The notes: generated from the sequence alone by a model not told the origin. A stretch of 64,000 nt of DNA from Liolophura sinensis (GCF_032854445.1 NC_088305.1:14371717-14435716), one strand, 5' to 3'; counted from the first letter of the stretch, positions 1 through 11,384 are shown. Numbers and translations are program-made.

Positions 1-180
1 AAATTCCTGTAATTCTACCAAACATTTAGCAATACTAAACTGTATATCTTTCTTGCGTAAGGATTTTTTGATATTAAGATTCAGGTACTTGCTTAAAGCA
101 TACCAATCATTCTTTTTTAACACATCAAAAATGTCCTGATCTGGCGCTTCCATCAACTCGTCGGGCTTAAAATCCGACAT
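1..180 (-). pseudogene. Gag N-terminus of a gypsy-type retroelement (cut by window start)
   Basis: Read on the minus strand, the gag ATG is at 180 (MSDFKPDE...), and the frame resembles the start of the gag at 49599. The rest lies left of the window. It sits in what should be intron 2 of methyltransferase copy 1. Confidence 0.75.
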
Positions 181-277
181 GATGAATAAAATCTGCTGGC
201 AAAATTTATTACAAAGTCAAAGACTAGAAAAATGGCACAACTTACACAAAATCCTTTCAATTCCAATTCAAATTCAC

Positions 278-295
278 TTCCCGGGCAAGTCCCCA
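278..295 (-). other. Candidate tRNA primer-binding site
   Basis: On the minus strand TGGGGACTTGCCCGGGAA lies three bases after the LTR end, the expected place for a minus-strand primer site beginning TGG. The equivalent in the other element (49698-49715) reads TGGAGGCTTGCCCGGGAA. Confidence 0.55.
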
Positions 296-298
296 ATT

Positions 299-1050
299 TG
301 TTAAGACCCAAACTGTCTGTATTATAAAGAGATGGCTTGTTCGAAATACACGACAGTTTAGCCGCACAAAAAAGTAACCAAAACCAGCAGATTTTATTTT
401 ACAACAATTTATTACGTTTAACAAGAACAGATAACAAGACTTTTACAAATACTAAAGTACTTAAGTTTAACAAGAAAGGATAGCAGTATCTATACAAATA
501 CTAAAATACTTACATGTACAACGGTGTCAAGTCCAAACGGACGCATATACTCCACAATGCTTAAAAATTGCACAGAGGCAATATTCATAAGAGGGAAAAT
601 CCACAGTATAACTGAGTGTATGACGAAATATACACAAAATTCCACAGACAGGGTCCGTGTACTAATAAACACTGTGTACACAAGAGCACAAATTAAATAT
701 ACAAGTTCAGACTGAACAAGTGCTCGGTGGAGATAGGATATAACAAAGCCAGAGTTTATAAAGCCACCAAAATTCAGCACAAAATGCCTTCTAAAGTATT
801 ACACAGCAGAAGCATCCAAAACTTTCAATAATTCTCCCTTCTCCTCTGACCTCCATTCATAGGTCTTATATAGACTGGTGGAATTTTCTAGAATAAGAAA
901 ATACTTGAACATTTGTCGTAAACAAACAGGCCCCGAACTGAGCGTATTCTGGAACATCCTAAGGCAGAGGCAGACAGCAGGCCCTGAACTCAGCATATGT
1001 AAACAGTGGCAAGCTAAATTTAGAAGCTGACTGCAGTTGTTCACATAACA
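299..1050 (-). repeat. LTR of gypsy-type element (752 bp)
   Basis: On the minus strand it begins TGTTATGTGAAC at 1050 and ends CTTAACA at 299, a TGTTA/TAACA inverted terminus. It has the same length as the LTR at 49718-50469. A TATA box (TATATAAG on the minus strand, 865-872) sits inside. Most of it is covered by a hydrophobic open frame on the same strand (490-780). In unit B the matching position in intron 2 has no LTR. Confidence 0.78.
865..872 (-). promoter_or_regulatory. LTR TATA box
   Basis: TATATAAG on the minus strand, in the orientation of gag and conserved in the unit C LTR (50284-50291). Probable U3 promoter element. Confidence 0.45.
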
Positions 1051-1318
1051 CAGCTGTGTTAGATACTGTAAAGAATAAATGAATAACTTGTTAAATTGTT
1101 GACCTGGACTTAAGATATGCAGGATCGCTTGTAAAATCTGGTATTGGAAAAACTTGACGGATGATTAAGGAGCATTTGCGGGCTGAGCGGTTGAGCGTGT
1201 AGATTGCTGCTGAGGAATGTGAGAAAGAGTATGTATAGCCACGCGAGGTGGTCTGGAGATGTTTTAGCATTCTAGTTCACGTCCTCGACGAAGATAAAGA
1301 TGTACCATTGCATATTTA

Positions 1319-1400
1319 GATCTCATGTCATGTTTTAATCTCATGTCATATTTTGATGTCATGTCATATTTTGATCTCATGTCATATTTTGATCTCGTGA
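1319..1400 (+). repeat. 18-bp tandem repeat, about 5 units
   Basis: Units close to TCTCATGTCATATTTTGA. The same array has about five units at 25773-25860 and only one to two at 50731-50765. Lies in intron 2. Confidence 0.85.
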
Positions 1401-2063
1401 CAAAGGAGTCAAGTTTTGTTTATTACATGACTGCATTACAAAGAAAATTATTTTACTCGTTTATTTTGGAACTTTTGAAACGAAACTTGATCGTGGAAAC
1501 TCTAGATTACCACCTTATCGGTTCAGCTTTTTTTACTTATTTGTTTGCTTGGGATTTTTTTAAAATTGTATGAGGGCGATTAGCTTTTTAGATAGAGGAA
1601 GCCAGAATGCAGTACATGGTGTCAATCGCACGGCAATCCTCTGGCCGAAACAGTTTTACTGATAGCCTAGCTTCGGCAGAACAAGAGTGCAACAATGGTA
1701 ATCGAATAATAATGAGTGACATAAGTATACAGAGACAAAACATATTAACATATGGTAATGGTCTATTAAATAAAATTTTAACAACTTTAAATGATTTAAA
1801 TTTGACAACTTTATGTCTATTAATTTGTCTGCTATTTGTACACTCAATGAAGTAATGTGTTAATTTTAACAGGAAGTCTCTTGTCTGCGTGCTGATAGAA
1901 CGTTATTATAACATAATACTGTGTTATATTTAACATGATATCTAGTTAGTCTAATAGAATCTTTGTACTGAGTTTATATGTGTTATATTTTATATTTTCA
2001 TTGTTTGAGGTTAAAGGGTATAACACCTTCATCTGAGTTGTATTATTGTTTTTCTTTGTCTAG

Positions 2064-2162
2064 CTCTCCTTCGCCAGAAACATGGCGATGATTTGCCCAT
2101 CCAGTTGGTGTATCTAGACGAGCCTATCAATGATTTTAAACCAGTCTTTCTTCGAGCACAAG
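2064..2162 (+). CDS. Copy 1 exon 3
   Basis: Acceptor TTTGTCTAG before 2064 and donor G|GTTAGT at 2163. Phase 1 at both ends (99 nt). Encodes the strand QLVYLDEP followed by INDF, equivalent to the LNDLPGNDF region of plant SABATH enzymes. Confidence 0.85.
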
Positions 2163-5100
2163 GTTAGTCTACACAGACAGTCACACGAACCGGATCATCT
2201 TAGTGGCTAGAGCGTCCGTCTGGCAGTGGATAACTCAGAGTTCGATCCCGGTTCCTGCCATGCACAAGCCGATGGCCAAACGGTTGTCGGCCCTGTGTCA
2301 TTATGTCTTGACTGTGTGGACAGTCATGTTTGGAGAGTTTGGCATATCTTCCAAGTGATACAGCAGCCAATAAACGGTTTTAGTTATGGTAATGAGAACA
2401 TTCAGAATAAAACTAATGTAGACGGACAATTCTAAAATCAACGACACGTAAAATAAGACAATCGTTAGGTAAGAGTCGAAAACTAATTTATGTCTTAAAA
2501 AATATACAAATCTAGGAAAGTTTATATAGACATATAATCTAAACAAATATAAAGTTTTATAATCTAGACAAATGTGTGCGTAGTTTTTTATCATATAGAG
2601 CAGTATGTTTTATATAGTGAATGACCGTATTGCCATATATTCGGTCAAGCAAATCAATTATGCAGTGGACTGCGAGCAACCCTTTCCAGAATGTCTAAGC
2701 AGTCTATACAGTGTTTCATTCCGCATTAGGCATGACACACAAGACACTCGGAGGCAATGTCGCGATCGATGTTAAGACTGTGTTGAGCGAAAATGCCCTG
2801 TATGACACCTTGCAAAAACAACTTAGCCTCATCGAAATCCCATTCACCCCGCCAGTGACGGTCAGTATACTTAGGAATATTCAAACGAAAAATCAGAATA
2901 CGAGATTATCATATTTAAAACACAGCTTTAACCTTCCTGTATACAACTGTTCATTTCTGTTGATAACAGTACGACTTACATTGTAATACCCATCAGAAAA
3001 CAACGGCCTACTCTCTTTTTAAAAAATTTCTATGCGAGGCTAAAATTTCAAAAAAAAGGGAATTTTAAATTGATTATTTTCTCTTGCTAAAATGCAGGCA
3101 AACGAGTAAGTGCATCTTTAGGCTTCTAACATGCACAACAGAAACTTTGGGTCAAAAGACTGAAGATGATGATGAGGGCTGTGGAGAAGAGGATCACTTC
3201 TCTAACAGCCGCAGGTCTATATCCAATCATCGACCCATCAACATATATACATTTATAGCCCGGCTATTTAGCCTTAATTTCAGAAAAAATTTACTGAAGT
3301 AAAAGCGGATTGTATCTGACTGTTTTTATCCACGCCGATCAAATTTTAATTTAAGCTGCGAAAGATGCCAGGGAGGAAACTGTAAAAAAGACACTTTAGA
3401 TGCCTTCATTTTAGTTTGGTGCCAGAATCTAGAATATGGTTCCGAAGCAAACGCAGTACATAAAGTTGAAATGGTTGAAAAAACACGAATGAAATGTTGA
3501 GCGCACAAAGGGAGATAAGAGCAGTAGAACAAGTGCACGTGGTCGTTGGATGTTGGTGCGAGGTCGTTGGCTATTGCCTATTGAACGTGAGACATTATTT
3601 TGTGAACGTGACACTGCTTTGCCTGGACCACGTGGTCTCTGCACGTCATGTTTTGATAAATAATCATGTGAGCGTGTTTTGATCTATGAAAACCAAGAAT
3701 CACTAGAGTATAAGGTCTAATGAAAAGTTGTATATAGCAACATTCAGACAGTTATGGAGCCAAGTAGATGTATTTACAAATTTCCCGAAATAAGGATTAG
3801 AAATTCCCAGCAAAATTATCTGTGTTTTGTAAATTTCCTGCATTCACGTATCATGAATTTTGTTCTATGTAAAATGTTCTACATATACTCTCTGCTCGCC
3901 TTAGTTGGTTCTGTGGTGGTTTTTGAAATTCTTTTTGGCCCTGCGATTATTAACCTGGAACGTCCATTTCCATTGACAGCTATAATACGATTGTCTGCTT
4001 CAAGCCTTAGATTCACTAAGTTAAAATGACTTACTCAGATGTAACCATGACCTAATCGGCATACATGCACGTATGATCTGCAAACGAAGCCCAATGATTT
4101 TTGTTACAGGGCTAATTGAAGGCACTTCCGGCCTAACTGCAGAGTTCCCCAATGTCTACGTTCTGGCTTCCGGTTGCAGTTTTTACTCTAAATGTATGCC
4201 AAATGAAAGTCTTGATTTTATGGTTAGCTTTATGTCAGTTCACTGGCTGAGTAAGAGGTAAGTTAACGTTACGTTATCATCTTGTGCGTATTGAGCACTC
4301 TAAAACTAAATTGTAATTTAATTGTGTTCGACGTCTGCTTTTCTCTATCCAAAACTCGATGCATTTACGTGTTTATACGTGTAAGTAAATAACTCTTCGA
4401 CCGAGCAGACATTTTTTGCTCGGCTTTGACGGAATTCGGTGGAATAATGCTGAAGTCGGGAGACAGTCGAAGTCGGGGGAAGGGTCATAACAAAGACTAT
4501 AAAATGGTACTCAGCACTAAGATTGTAGAGAAAGGAAACAGGACTGGTTGACCGGTGTCAATACAATGCCATTTGGTGAAGTGTTATGCTTGGCGTATCA
4601 TCATGACAGTTTAGAGGCGGCAGCTCTTTGGCGGCATGGACTCGCTTTTCCACAAGACAACTCAGTATATGTACATACACCTGATGACTCATCGTCGTCA
4701 TATGACTGGAAATTTGACATTAAACTAAAAGCATACATGTAAATAAATTTAAGCTGGTGCCTGACTTTGGTTTCATTGGTGTTTCAGTCCGAGAATTCCG
4801 TGCTCGTCGTTATTTCCCTCTAACACAACAGGAGAGGCATATAACGCGTTCAAGGCGCAGGCCGCTCTGGACTGGGAGATGTTTCTTCTTCAGAGGGCGA
4901 AAGAACTAAAATCGGGTAGGACAAAAATGCCACAAACGCATGTTAATATCAAAATAAGGCAAGGTTACGTTCTGTGCAGAGAGTAACATATCCCACAACA
5001 TTCTTTATCATCGTAGTATGTAAAGTTATAATCTACAAGTCAGGTTAAGGCTGTCGGGGACAGTTTGAGTGGACTGAAACAAAGTTACTACAAATGTCAG

Positions 5101-8100
5101 CCATTTCGGCTTATGCACACCAACCAGCTAAAACTCAGAAAGACGAATGGACATAATAACAAGCACAAATCACTGATACATGAAGCTACGGCAGCCCGCA
5201 AAATGCCCATGTCGACTTTCATACAGGTCACAGGTTAAACAATTGGACTATGTTAAGAGATTGATCGTCAATAATTTGAACACATATTGACAGACAAACC
5301 AGCAAAAAGGTAGAGAGCCGAGGTCAGACAGAAAGACAGACAAGCGGCCAGGGAGACATGAAGGCATTCAGGTGAACAGTCAGACATGGAGACAAACAGT
5401 CAATCGGGACAATCAGGTCAATAGATGGATAGTTAGACAGAAAAACAGACAGACCAACAAACACATACACATAAAGGTAGACAGGGACAGACCAACAGAC
5501 AGACAAACCGACAGACAGACCCAACATAAACACAGACATACCAACAGACAGACCAACAGTTAGACCATAGATTAACCGACAGACAGACACACCAACAGAC
5601 AAATTACAGACAGACAAGTTGCACAGAGACTAACAGAGAGACAGACCAACAGACAGACACACCAACAAACAGGCCAACAGACAGATACATCAGCACACCT
5701 AACATGCAGACAGATTAACAGTCATACACACCAACAAACAGACCAACAGACAAACTAGCAGTCAGACCAACAGACAGACAGACCAACAGACAGACAGACC
5801 AACAGACAGGTAGACCAAAAGACAAACTAACTAACAGTCATGAAGACAGACAAACCGACAAGCATGCAGACAGATAGACCAACAGGCAGAGAGGCCAACA
5901 GACAGACAGACAGACAGACAAACAGACCAACAGACCAAAAGGCACACAGACAGATCTATAACCAATACACGTTCTAGTAAAGTTTATCGTAATGTGTCAC
6001 GCAAGTCCTCCTTTAGTCAGGAAGAGTCGCACTTATGTCTTTAAGAGTCACTCATTACAAACAACAGTGTATATGCTCAGGAGTTATTTATTTTTGCCAA
6101 ATGACATGATATAAACCCCGATATTACAAACACTGTAAAACAGCGTATCATACATGACCACCAACGAAATGATCATTCTTAGTCACATTGCGTAATGCAT
6201 ATATGCTTTCCGGAGTTTTACGTCGTAGTTAAGAATTTTTCAGGCATACGACAACGGCATGACATCGGCCAAACGAACCCTGTTTCCTCACTCCAATTTA
6301 TCTCTGCAGAGAGTCGACCGAGGCAGAAATAAATATTATTTTTAAAGTCTTTGGTATGAAACCGATTATAGTGTAATGATAAGTAGTCAGTTAATTCGTA
6401 TGTCATGATATGTTCTCAGGAATAAATACCATCTAATGACCAAACCATAGTCTCATTACTAACACACTGCACATGACCTGTATATCGAGAGTATATACCT
6501 GTAATTGAATGGGTACAATAGTTCTAAATGACTTCATATAACATCATCAACCAGATGTTTTAAAGTAATTCATATTATATCTTCAGTCAATCATTTTAAA
6601 TGAGATCATAGAATCGTATGAATCAACCATAATGTGATATCGTGTTCGTATGTGTTTATTCATATATTTGACACGTTGTGATGTTATGTGTGGAACATTG
6701 GGGCCTACTACGTAACAACGTATAGTCTCATTCGACAAGTACTTTTCATGCCACTGTACATGTATGTTGTATCAGTTTCTTTGCGAGTGTACATGTGTGA
6801 TGTCTCAGTTTAAATGCCAGTGTACATGTATGACGTCTCAGTTTAAATACCATTGTACATGTATAATGTGCCATCATAAATGAATGATGTCTCAGACTAA
6901 GTGTCTGCGTACATGTATGGTGTCTTAGTTTAAATGCCATCCCACGTATGTGGTATCTTAGTTTCATTGCCATGCCACGTGTATGATGTCTCAGTTTTAA
7001 TGCCAAGGCAAGTGTATGATGTCTCAATTTAAATGCCATGGCACGTGTATGATGTCTTAGTTTTAATGCCATGGCATGTGTATGATGTCTCAATTTAAAT
7101 GCCATGGCACGTGTATGATGTCTCATTTGAAATGCCATAGCACGTGTATGATGTCTCAGTTAAATTCTATTGTGCTTGTGTGGTGTCTAAGCTAAATTCC
7201 ATCGTTCATGTGTTGTACCCTGGGTCAAGCTTTGACAGCGATATTTTACGATCTGATGAATGTATCTTTCTCAGGTGGATATTTAGTGGTCACTAGTTTG
7301 TGGTGTACACCAGATGATCGGGTGACATTTCCAGTAAAAGATTTTCATGCTAATATTTCGAATGTCTGGAGAAACTTGTTTGATGATGGCGTCATTAATA
7401 AGGTAACAACTCTTTCTAGAGATTAGTTCTTAATAAATATTTGTTTTCGATAGTGTCATTAAATATCTAAAGTTCACCGGCATGTACAGTAATATTTGGT
7501 ATTTATTCATATGTTTGCCGCCCTTGACCAGATATCTGACAAACCTCCAGACTAAAGGCGTTGGCTCAATGGGAGCTGAATTCTTGTCAGGGGTAGTATT
7601 CTGCCGAATTGACGCCAAACATTCTACCAATATCACTTTGTGTGGGGGGCTTTGGTCACACTGAGCTGTTGACGACGCTCTTATTGTCCTTGGCGCGATC
7701 TAACGTCTGTTGATCCGGATTTCTCAACGTATAAAACTCACCGCCATGATAGATGCAAAAACTTCCTAATTATGGCGTCATACAACAATGAAGTAAATGT
7801 TTTCTAGGCTGTGTGAAAGGTAACGATTTCTTCCCTACACATTTAAACATCTCCACAGGTGGAGTTTGAACGTACAGAAATCGCCATTCACTACCGGTCA
7901 CGGGAGGAGCTAGAGAGACCATTCAAGGTTACAGAATCCTCCGTGTTAAAGAGCGGCCTTTTCCTGGTATCTTTAGAAACGAATGTAGTCCAGTGTCCAT
8001 TCAGACAACAGTGCAGAAAACTTGCTAAAAATCATAAAAATGGTAAGTGATTGCGATGAATACTAAAACGTCAACTATATTTAAATGAAGCCAGTTTTCT

Positions 8101-9878
8101 TTACGCCTACACTTTTCCCCACAATTATACACAAGTCTTGTTAAGTTGATTTAGGTTACATGGAGTGTTCAAAAATATTCTCTTATACCACGGTGTATGG
8201 TTTTAAGGGTGGAAAAAGGCAGAGTACTAAAGAGTGAAGAAGCTTTTCCACATATCCTGCAGAGAATGTCCTCTTCTGGGTATGTCATATCGCCAATGAA
8301 TTCACCAAAGATCACCAGATTAGCCATTATGCTTATTGGCAAACGAAATATCACCAGATTTGCAGAAAGTTAGTCTGGGATTAAACATCACATCTCCAGC
8401 CATTAAAACACATACTTTACAAGTACGAACTTGTTTGTTGACCTGGATACATACGCAATATTTTCTGCTGAACCGGACACAAGCGCAATATTTTCTGTTG
8501 AGCCGGACACAAACGCGATATTTTCTGCTGAACCGAACACAAGCGCAATATTTTCTGTTGAACCGGACACAAACGCGATATTTTCTGCTGAACCGGACAC
8601 AAACGTGATATTTTCTGCTGAACTGGACACAAACGCGATATTTTCTGCTGAACTGATACCAAAGTTATGCCTATTTCTGTTCTGCCGTTTTAGTAGAAGA
8701 AGTTTTTAAAATTATGAAAAGTGAAAATTATGAAAAAAAATATAATAAAAAGTGCGATTTCTTTGCCATTTCATACTAGTTTGCAGAGGTCACTTTCGGT
8801 TTCTCTCCTTGCATTGGGATGATGTTAGTCTTTAGGAGTTTGTGTCCTAGGTTCATTTATTAGGGTGAAATATCCACTTCCGGTCATAAAGATGCCACTT
8901 CCGTTTTTTTCCTAAGTTACACATTCGGAATCAGCGCGCACCAGTTTATCCAATAGATGGATAAACCTGTCGGGAATATTTTAACCAGGATGGAAATTGC
9001 AAGAAAAAAAATGCCCAAGGTTTTCGGTCACATGAATTTTCACCGATATATAGCGAGCCAAGGTTTTGTGTAAGTGCAGCTTTTGGTCCAGTGTTCCAGT
9101 AAAGCATACTGAAGTTTCATAAATTTAATGAAAAACTTTACAGGGCATACAGGATAAATTTACCACAGTAAAGGTTTTATTCTAACTGTTCATGTAAATG
9201 CATACATAGAAATACATTAGACGCTCACTAGTACAATGGCACAAGGAGAATTAGGTAAAAAAAATCACTTAGATTAATTGCAATATATTAGACATTACTG
9301 GTCTAGAATTACTCAAAATGTTATGGTTTCATCACATTTAACATACCATAAAACTGAAACAATGCAAAGGGAACAGGCCTCGAGGATATTTTGTGTCTGA
9401 TTAGGTGTTCTGTTAAAAAAACAACAACAACAACAAAAATAGAAAACGATCCACAATATTGGTGAAGATAATAATTACCCGAGCACATACAATAGGGATT
9501 CAAGTTTGGATGTCTTGGATCCCTAAACATAGTGAAAATGTGTGTGCTTATGAATAGTTAAATACCGAAGCCATAAAAAAAAACATGAAAGATATGAATG
9601 GAATATCTCTGTTACATGAATATGTACATTCAATATCAACGTTTGTTTTAGAGTCCTCGGAAGCCAGAGACCTTGCCAAAGCACTTGTGGCTGCCGTAAT
9701 ACCGTGGATTGAGCGAAGCTTACATCAAGGACTGAGCGAGCACAGATCAGAAGGAGACAAAACTAAAATTCTTGACATGTTCTTTGAGCGTTTCCATGAC
9801 CAGGTTGCTCGAGATCCACTATCTTATAGTCCTGATATCATACAGACTTGCATGGTGATTAGAAAGCAAAACATCTAG
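2064..9878 (+). CDS. SABATH-type carboxyl methyltransferase, copy 1 (3' part, exons 3-8)
   Basis: Inferred role: transfer of a methyl group from SAM to a small-molecule carboxylate in the cytosol; the substrate is unknown. Exons are 2064-2162, 4110-4257, 4788-4915, 7275-7402, 7859-8042 and 9652-9878, in-phase (1, 2, 1, 0, 1) with GT donors and AG acceptors. The join gives the family motifs in order: an ND-F segment (INDFKPVF), the CSFYSKCMP and HWLSK block matching plant GSFYGRLFP and HWLSQ, the KELKSGGYLVVT strand matching ELVPGGRMVLT, and a C-terminal helical part with EELERPF and the final MVIRKQ. Exons 1-2 must lie left of the window; the equivalents are at 23559 and 24951 for copy 2. No stops or frameshifts are visible. 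It differs from copy 3 by few residues, for example V against D after RPFK, and ALVAAVIP against PLVAAVTP. Introns carry satellites and SINEs. Confidence 0.85.
2187..2392 (+). mobile_element. tRNA-derived SINE-like repeat in intron 3
   Basis: A box-like TGGCTAGAGCGTCCG and B box-like GAGTTCGATCCCGG suggest a pol III tRNA-derived head. It starts about 25 bp after the exon 3 donor. Also in unit B (about 28190-28395) and, shortened, in C (about 51550-51728). No target duplication was identified. Confidence 0.55.
2393..4109 (+). other. Rest of intron 3, copy 1
   Basis: No recognised feature. It contains open frames at 2711-2986, 3084-3302 and 3754-4029 that I do not support as genes. About 2389-3338 is absent from unit C, whose gene is otherwise intact, so that segment is dispensable. 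Confidence 0.5.
4110..4257 (+). CDS. Copy 1 exon 4
   Basis: Acceptor TTTTTGTTACAG and donor AG|GTAAGT. 148 nt, enters in phase 1 and leaves in phase 2. Carries CSFYSKCMP and SVHWLSK, the strongest family signature in the gene. Confidence 0.87.
4440..4745 (+). mobile_element. Dispersed SINE-like repeat (ACTCAGCACTAAGATTGTAG family), intron 4
   Basis: Related sequence appears in the spacer at about 15180-15560, which shows it is a dispersed family. Shared features are a GGTTGAC-CGGTGT core, GGCGGCAT, ACAAGA-ACA-AGTATATGTA, and a TATGACTGGAA tail. Equivalents: unit B about 30420-30726, unit C about 52835-53142. Confidence 0.55.
4788..4915 (+). CDS. Copy 1 exon 5
   Basis: Acceptor GGTGTTTCAG and donor G|GTAGGA. 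128 nt. The frame is fixed by the AG|T split serine codon. Encodes SLFPSNTTGEAYNAF and LDWEMFLLQRAKELKS, matching the plant helix of the type QFQRDFSNFLKYRSEEL. The other two frames are closed. Confidence 0.85.
5290..5955 (+). repeat. GACAGACCAACA-type satellite, intron 5 (unit A)
   Basis: About 660 bp of degenerate GACAGACCAACA / GACAGACA tetra- and dodecamers. It produces low-complexity open frames on both strands, which are artefacts. Same position in unit B (31265-31923) and C (53685-54357). Confidence 0.95.
5956..6741 (+). other. Intron 5 sequence between the two satellites
   Basis: AT-rich, with no recognised gene or element. Conserved in all three units with small indels. Confidence 0.5.
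6742..7166 (+). repeat. 33-bp minisatellite, intron 5 (unit A, about 12-13 units)
   Basis: Units close to TGTATGATGTCTCAGTTTAA plus ATGCCATGGCACG. It ends about 110 bp before exon 6. Unit number differs: B 32702-33070 is shorter and C 55143-55640 is longer. A 33-bp period keeps frame, producing a long artefactual repeat protein on the minus strand. Confidence 0.93.
7275..7402 (+). CDS. Copy 1 exon 6
   Basis: Acceptor ATCTTTCTCAG and donor AAG|GTAACA. 128 nt, ending in phase 0. Encodes GGYLVVTSLWCTPDD and the helix ISNVWRNLFDDGVINK, matching plant GGRMVLTF and the segment ending EGLIEE. Confidence 0.85.
7859..8042 (+). CDS. Copy 1 exon 7
   Basis: Acceptor CATCTCCACAG and donor G|GTAAGT. 184 nt, from phase 0 to phase 1. 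Contains YRSREELERPF, equivalent to the plant Y-x-PSPEEVK segment that begins the cap region. Confidence 0.84.
8443..8655 (+). repeat. 30-bp minisatellite, intron 7 (unit A, 7 units)
   Basis: Units of CGGACACAAACGCGATATTT plus TCTGCTGAAC. There are four units in B (34363-34485) and five in C (57099-57255). Confidence 0.95.
8656..9651 (+). other. Distal intron 7, copy 1
   Basis: No gene. A block at about 9155-9235 (AAGGTTTTATTCTAACTGTT and flanks) resembles segments at 21655-21720 and 23165-23225 in the spacer. Contains an A/CAA-rich run near 9415-9440. Confidence 0.45.
9652..9878 (+). CDS. Copy 1 exon 8 (terminal, with stop)
   Basis: Acceptor ACGTTTGTTTTAG and a G|AG split codon match the phase of exon 7. 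227 nt ending in TAG. The open frame upstream of 9652 is intron. Encodes VAAVIPWIERSL and KILDMFFERF, matching the plant C-terminus (RAVAEPLL then a helix and a final SLTRK-like strand). No clear poly(A) signal was found directly downstream. Confidence 0.84.
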
Positions 9879-10204
9879 GAGGAAGATGTTGACGTCGTAC
9901 AATGAATATTGGACGAATGCAAATAGCCAAAGTAGTCCTCATACATACGTACATGTGCTTCAACCATCCGAAGGTAATTCAAGTACTAGTTCGCATTTCC
10001 AAATGGACCTCCTTTTAAAGTCCATCAAATCTTAAGGCATGTACCAGTTTTGTGCATCTTTGTAACTTCAGAAAATTGCTTGAGTTTGTTAGTTTCTTTG
10101 CCCGACAAACAAGTTCCGGCCGAGTTTTAAGTCACAAAAGTAAGGAATGTTTTATTTTACATTTGCATATGGTTTATAAATAATTATTTGCCTCAGGAGA
10201 CTAT

Positions 10205-10374
10205 CAGCATGGCGGTTGCCGTGAGTTCAAAGCCACTTAATTCTGGCATCGTCTATGGGCGTACGTGAGAATGTCTTCTAGCAACGGGCGAAGAGCCGTT
10301 GGTTTGCGCCGCGCTCCGTCGTTTTCTACCACCATAATGATGGCCGCCATCGTAAAGGCCATCAAGTAATTAAA
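10205..10374 (+). mobile_element. Diverged tRNA-derived SINE (GGCGTAAAACACC family)
   Basis: Retains GTGAGTTCAAAGCC (B-box-like) and ACCACCATAATGATGGCCGCC, typical of the middle of this family. No tail visible. Also at about 36019-36190 (B) and 58785-58950 (C). Confidence 0.55.
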
Positions 10375-10682
10375 AAAGTATCCTTAATTGAAATATAAAC
10401 ACGGTCAGCTAAATCAGTCAGATGTTTGTCGACTGTAACGTCGAGTTTCCCTCATAAATGTGCTATTGTGGTTGTCCGCGACTTAATTCAGATGTGTATG
10501 TAAACTCCACCCGTTGAAAAAAATAGGTCATGGTATCAGAACAGGATACAAATAAATTGAAAAGTGTTTGCCCACACCGGTTGCCTTATAATTGTTAGCT
10601 CTTATTAGTTTTTCAGAAACTGTTGTTTAACTGGTGTGTTAAAATATTTCAGAAGTATTAGGTTTTAGATCTACAGGTGTCT

Positions 10683-10760
10683 TTCAGGACAATCAACGAA
10701 GAGAGATCAACGCAGGACAATCAACGAAGAAAGATCAACGAAGAAAGATCAATGTAGGAC
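10683..10760 (+). repeat. Short tandem repeat ACGAAGAAAGATCA
   Basis: Four imperfect copies of CAACGAAGAAAGAT with interspersed GCAGGACAAT. Equivalent arrays at about 36505-36585 and 59275-59345. Confidence 0.8.
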
Positions 10761-11185
10761 GACACCCTTTGCAAATTAAATCATGATTAACCAGGACGTT
10801 TTCTGCTCCATCCCGCTTGTCTGAGAACCGGCTATTTTGTGAGTGTTGCCTGCAGATTCTTATTAACTTTTCCGCAGAGAAGGTTTGTTATGTCTGTGAG
10901 TGATTGAGTGCTTGGGGTTTAACGTCGTACTCAACAGTTATGTCTGTATAGATGTCTGAAGTAAAAGCGAGGGAAGATTTGGGCAGTATTTATTGTGTGG
11001 TGAAAAATTCGACGTTTCCCCTGTTAAACTAGAATGGATGAAGGTTGGATCGTTTTGGATTTACGCTTCATCAGCAATATTTCAACCTTGTCTGGGCTAA
11101 ATACGCCATCATAACTAGTGAATATGGTCTCGATCGAGACTTTGGCATGTCGCGTGTACTATTATAATCTACATTTATATATAAA

Positions 11186-11384
11186 CCACTGTGGTCTCTG
11201 TGAGTTCAAGTCCAGCTCGTGCTGGCCTCCTTTCCGCCCAGACCTGGTTAGATCTCCCCTCAACCTGCGGATGGTCGTGGCTTTCCCCTGGGCTCTGATC
11301 GGTTTCCTCTCACCGTAATGCTGGCCGCCATTGTATAGGTGAAATATTACGGCGTAAAACACCATTCAAATAAATAAATAAATG
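11186..11384 (+). mobile_element. tRNA-derived SINE, + orientation (unit A)
   Basis: B-box GAGTTCAAGTCC, the TGCGGATGGTCGTGG block, ACCGTAATGCTGGCCGCC, and tail GGCGTAAAACACC then (AAAT)n. Equivalent at 37004-37203 in B. Removed from C by the 1.05 kb deletion. Confidence 0.75.

Noticed and set aside
2711-2986. 91-codon open frame, also open in unit B (28706-28981)
   Set aside because: It lies in intron 3, does not fit the phase needed between exons 3 and 4, is deleted from unit C whose gene is otherwise intact, and has no recognisable domain. Exon 3 joins exon 4 directly in phase.
3084-3302. Acidic open frame with KTEDDDEGCGEE, considered as an extra exon
   Set aside because: Flanking splice sites are poor, it differs at the putative donor in unit B, is absent from C, and the SABATH alignment needs no residues here.
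5324-5617. Long open frames rich in LSVGLSVC or TDRQTDRQT over the GACA satellite
   Set aside because: Low-complexity translation of a simple repeat on both strands.
6746-7138. Repeat protein MAFKLRHHT... on the minus strand (also 32707-33045 and 55146-55616)
   Set aside because: It is the translation of a 33-bp minisatellite, whose period is a multiple of three. The opposite strand is also open in unit C.
6742-7166. CRISPR-like array because of regular repeats
   Set aside because: Contiguous degenerate minisatellite without unique spacers, in an intron of a eukaryotic gene.
8336-8608. Open frames with RTQAQYFLLN and DTNAIFSAEP repeats
   Set aside because: Translations of the 30-bp minisatellite in intron 7, open in several frames for the same reason.
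9585-9651. Possible start codon MKDMNGIS for a separate small gene ending at 9878
   Set aside because: The polypyrimidine tract and AG at 9650-9651 and the phase match with exon 7 make 9652-9878 a terminal exon. The ATG lies in the intron.
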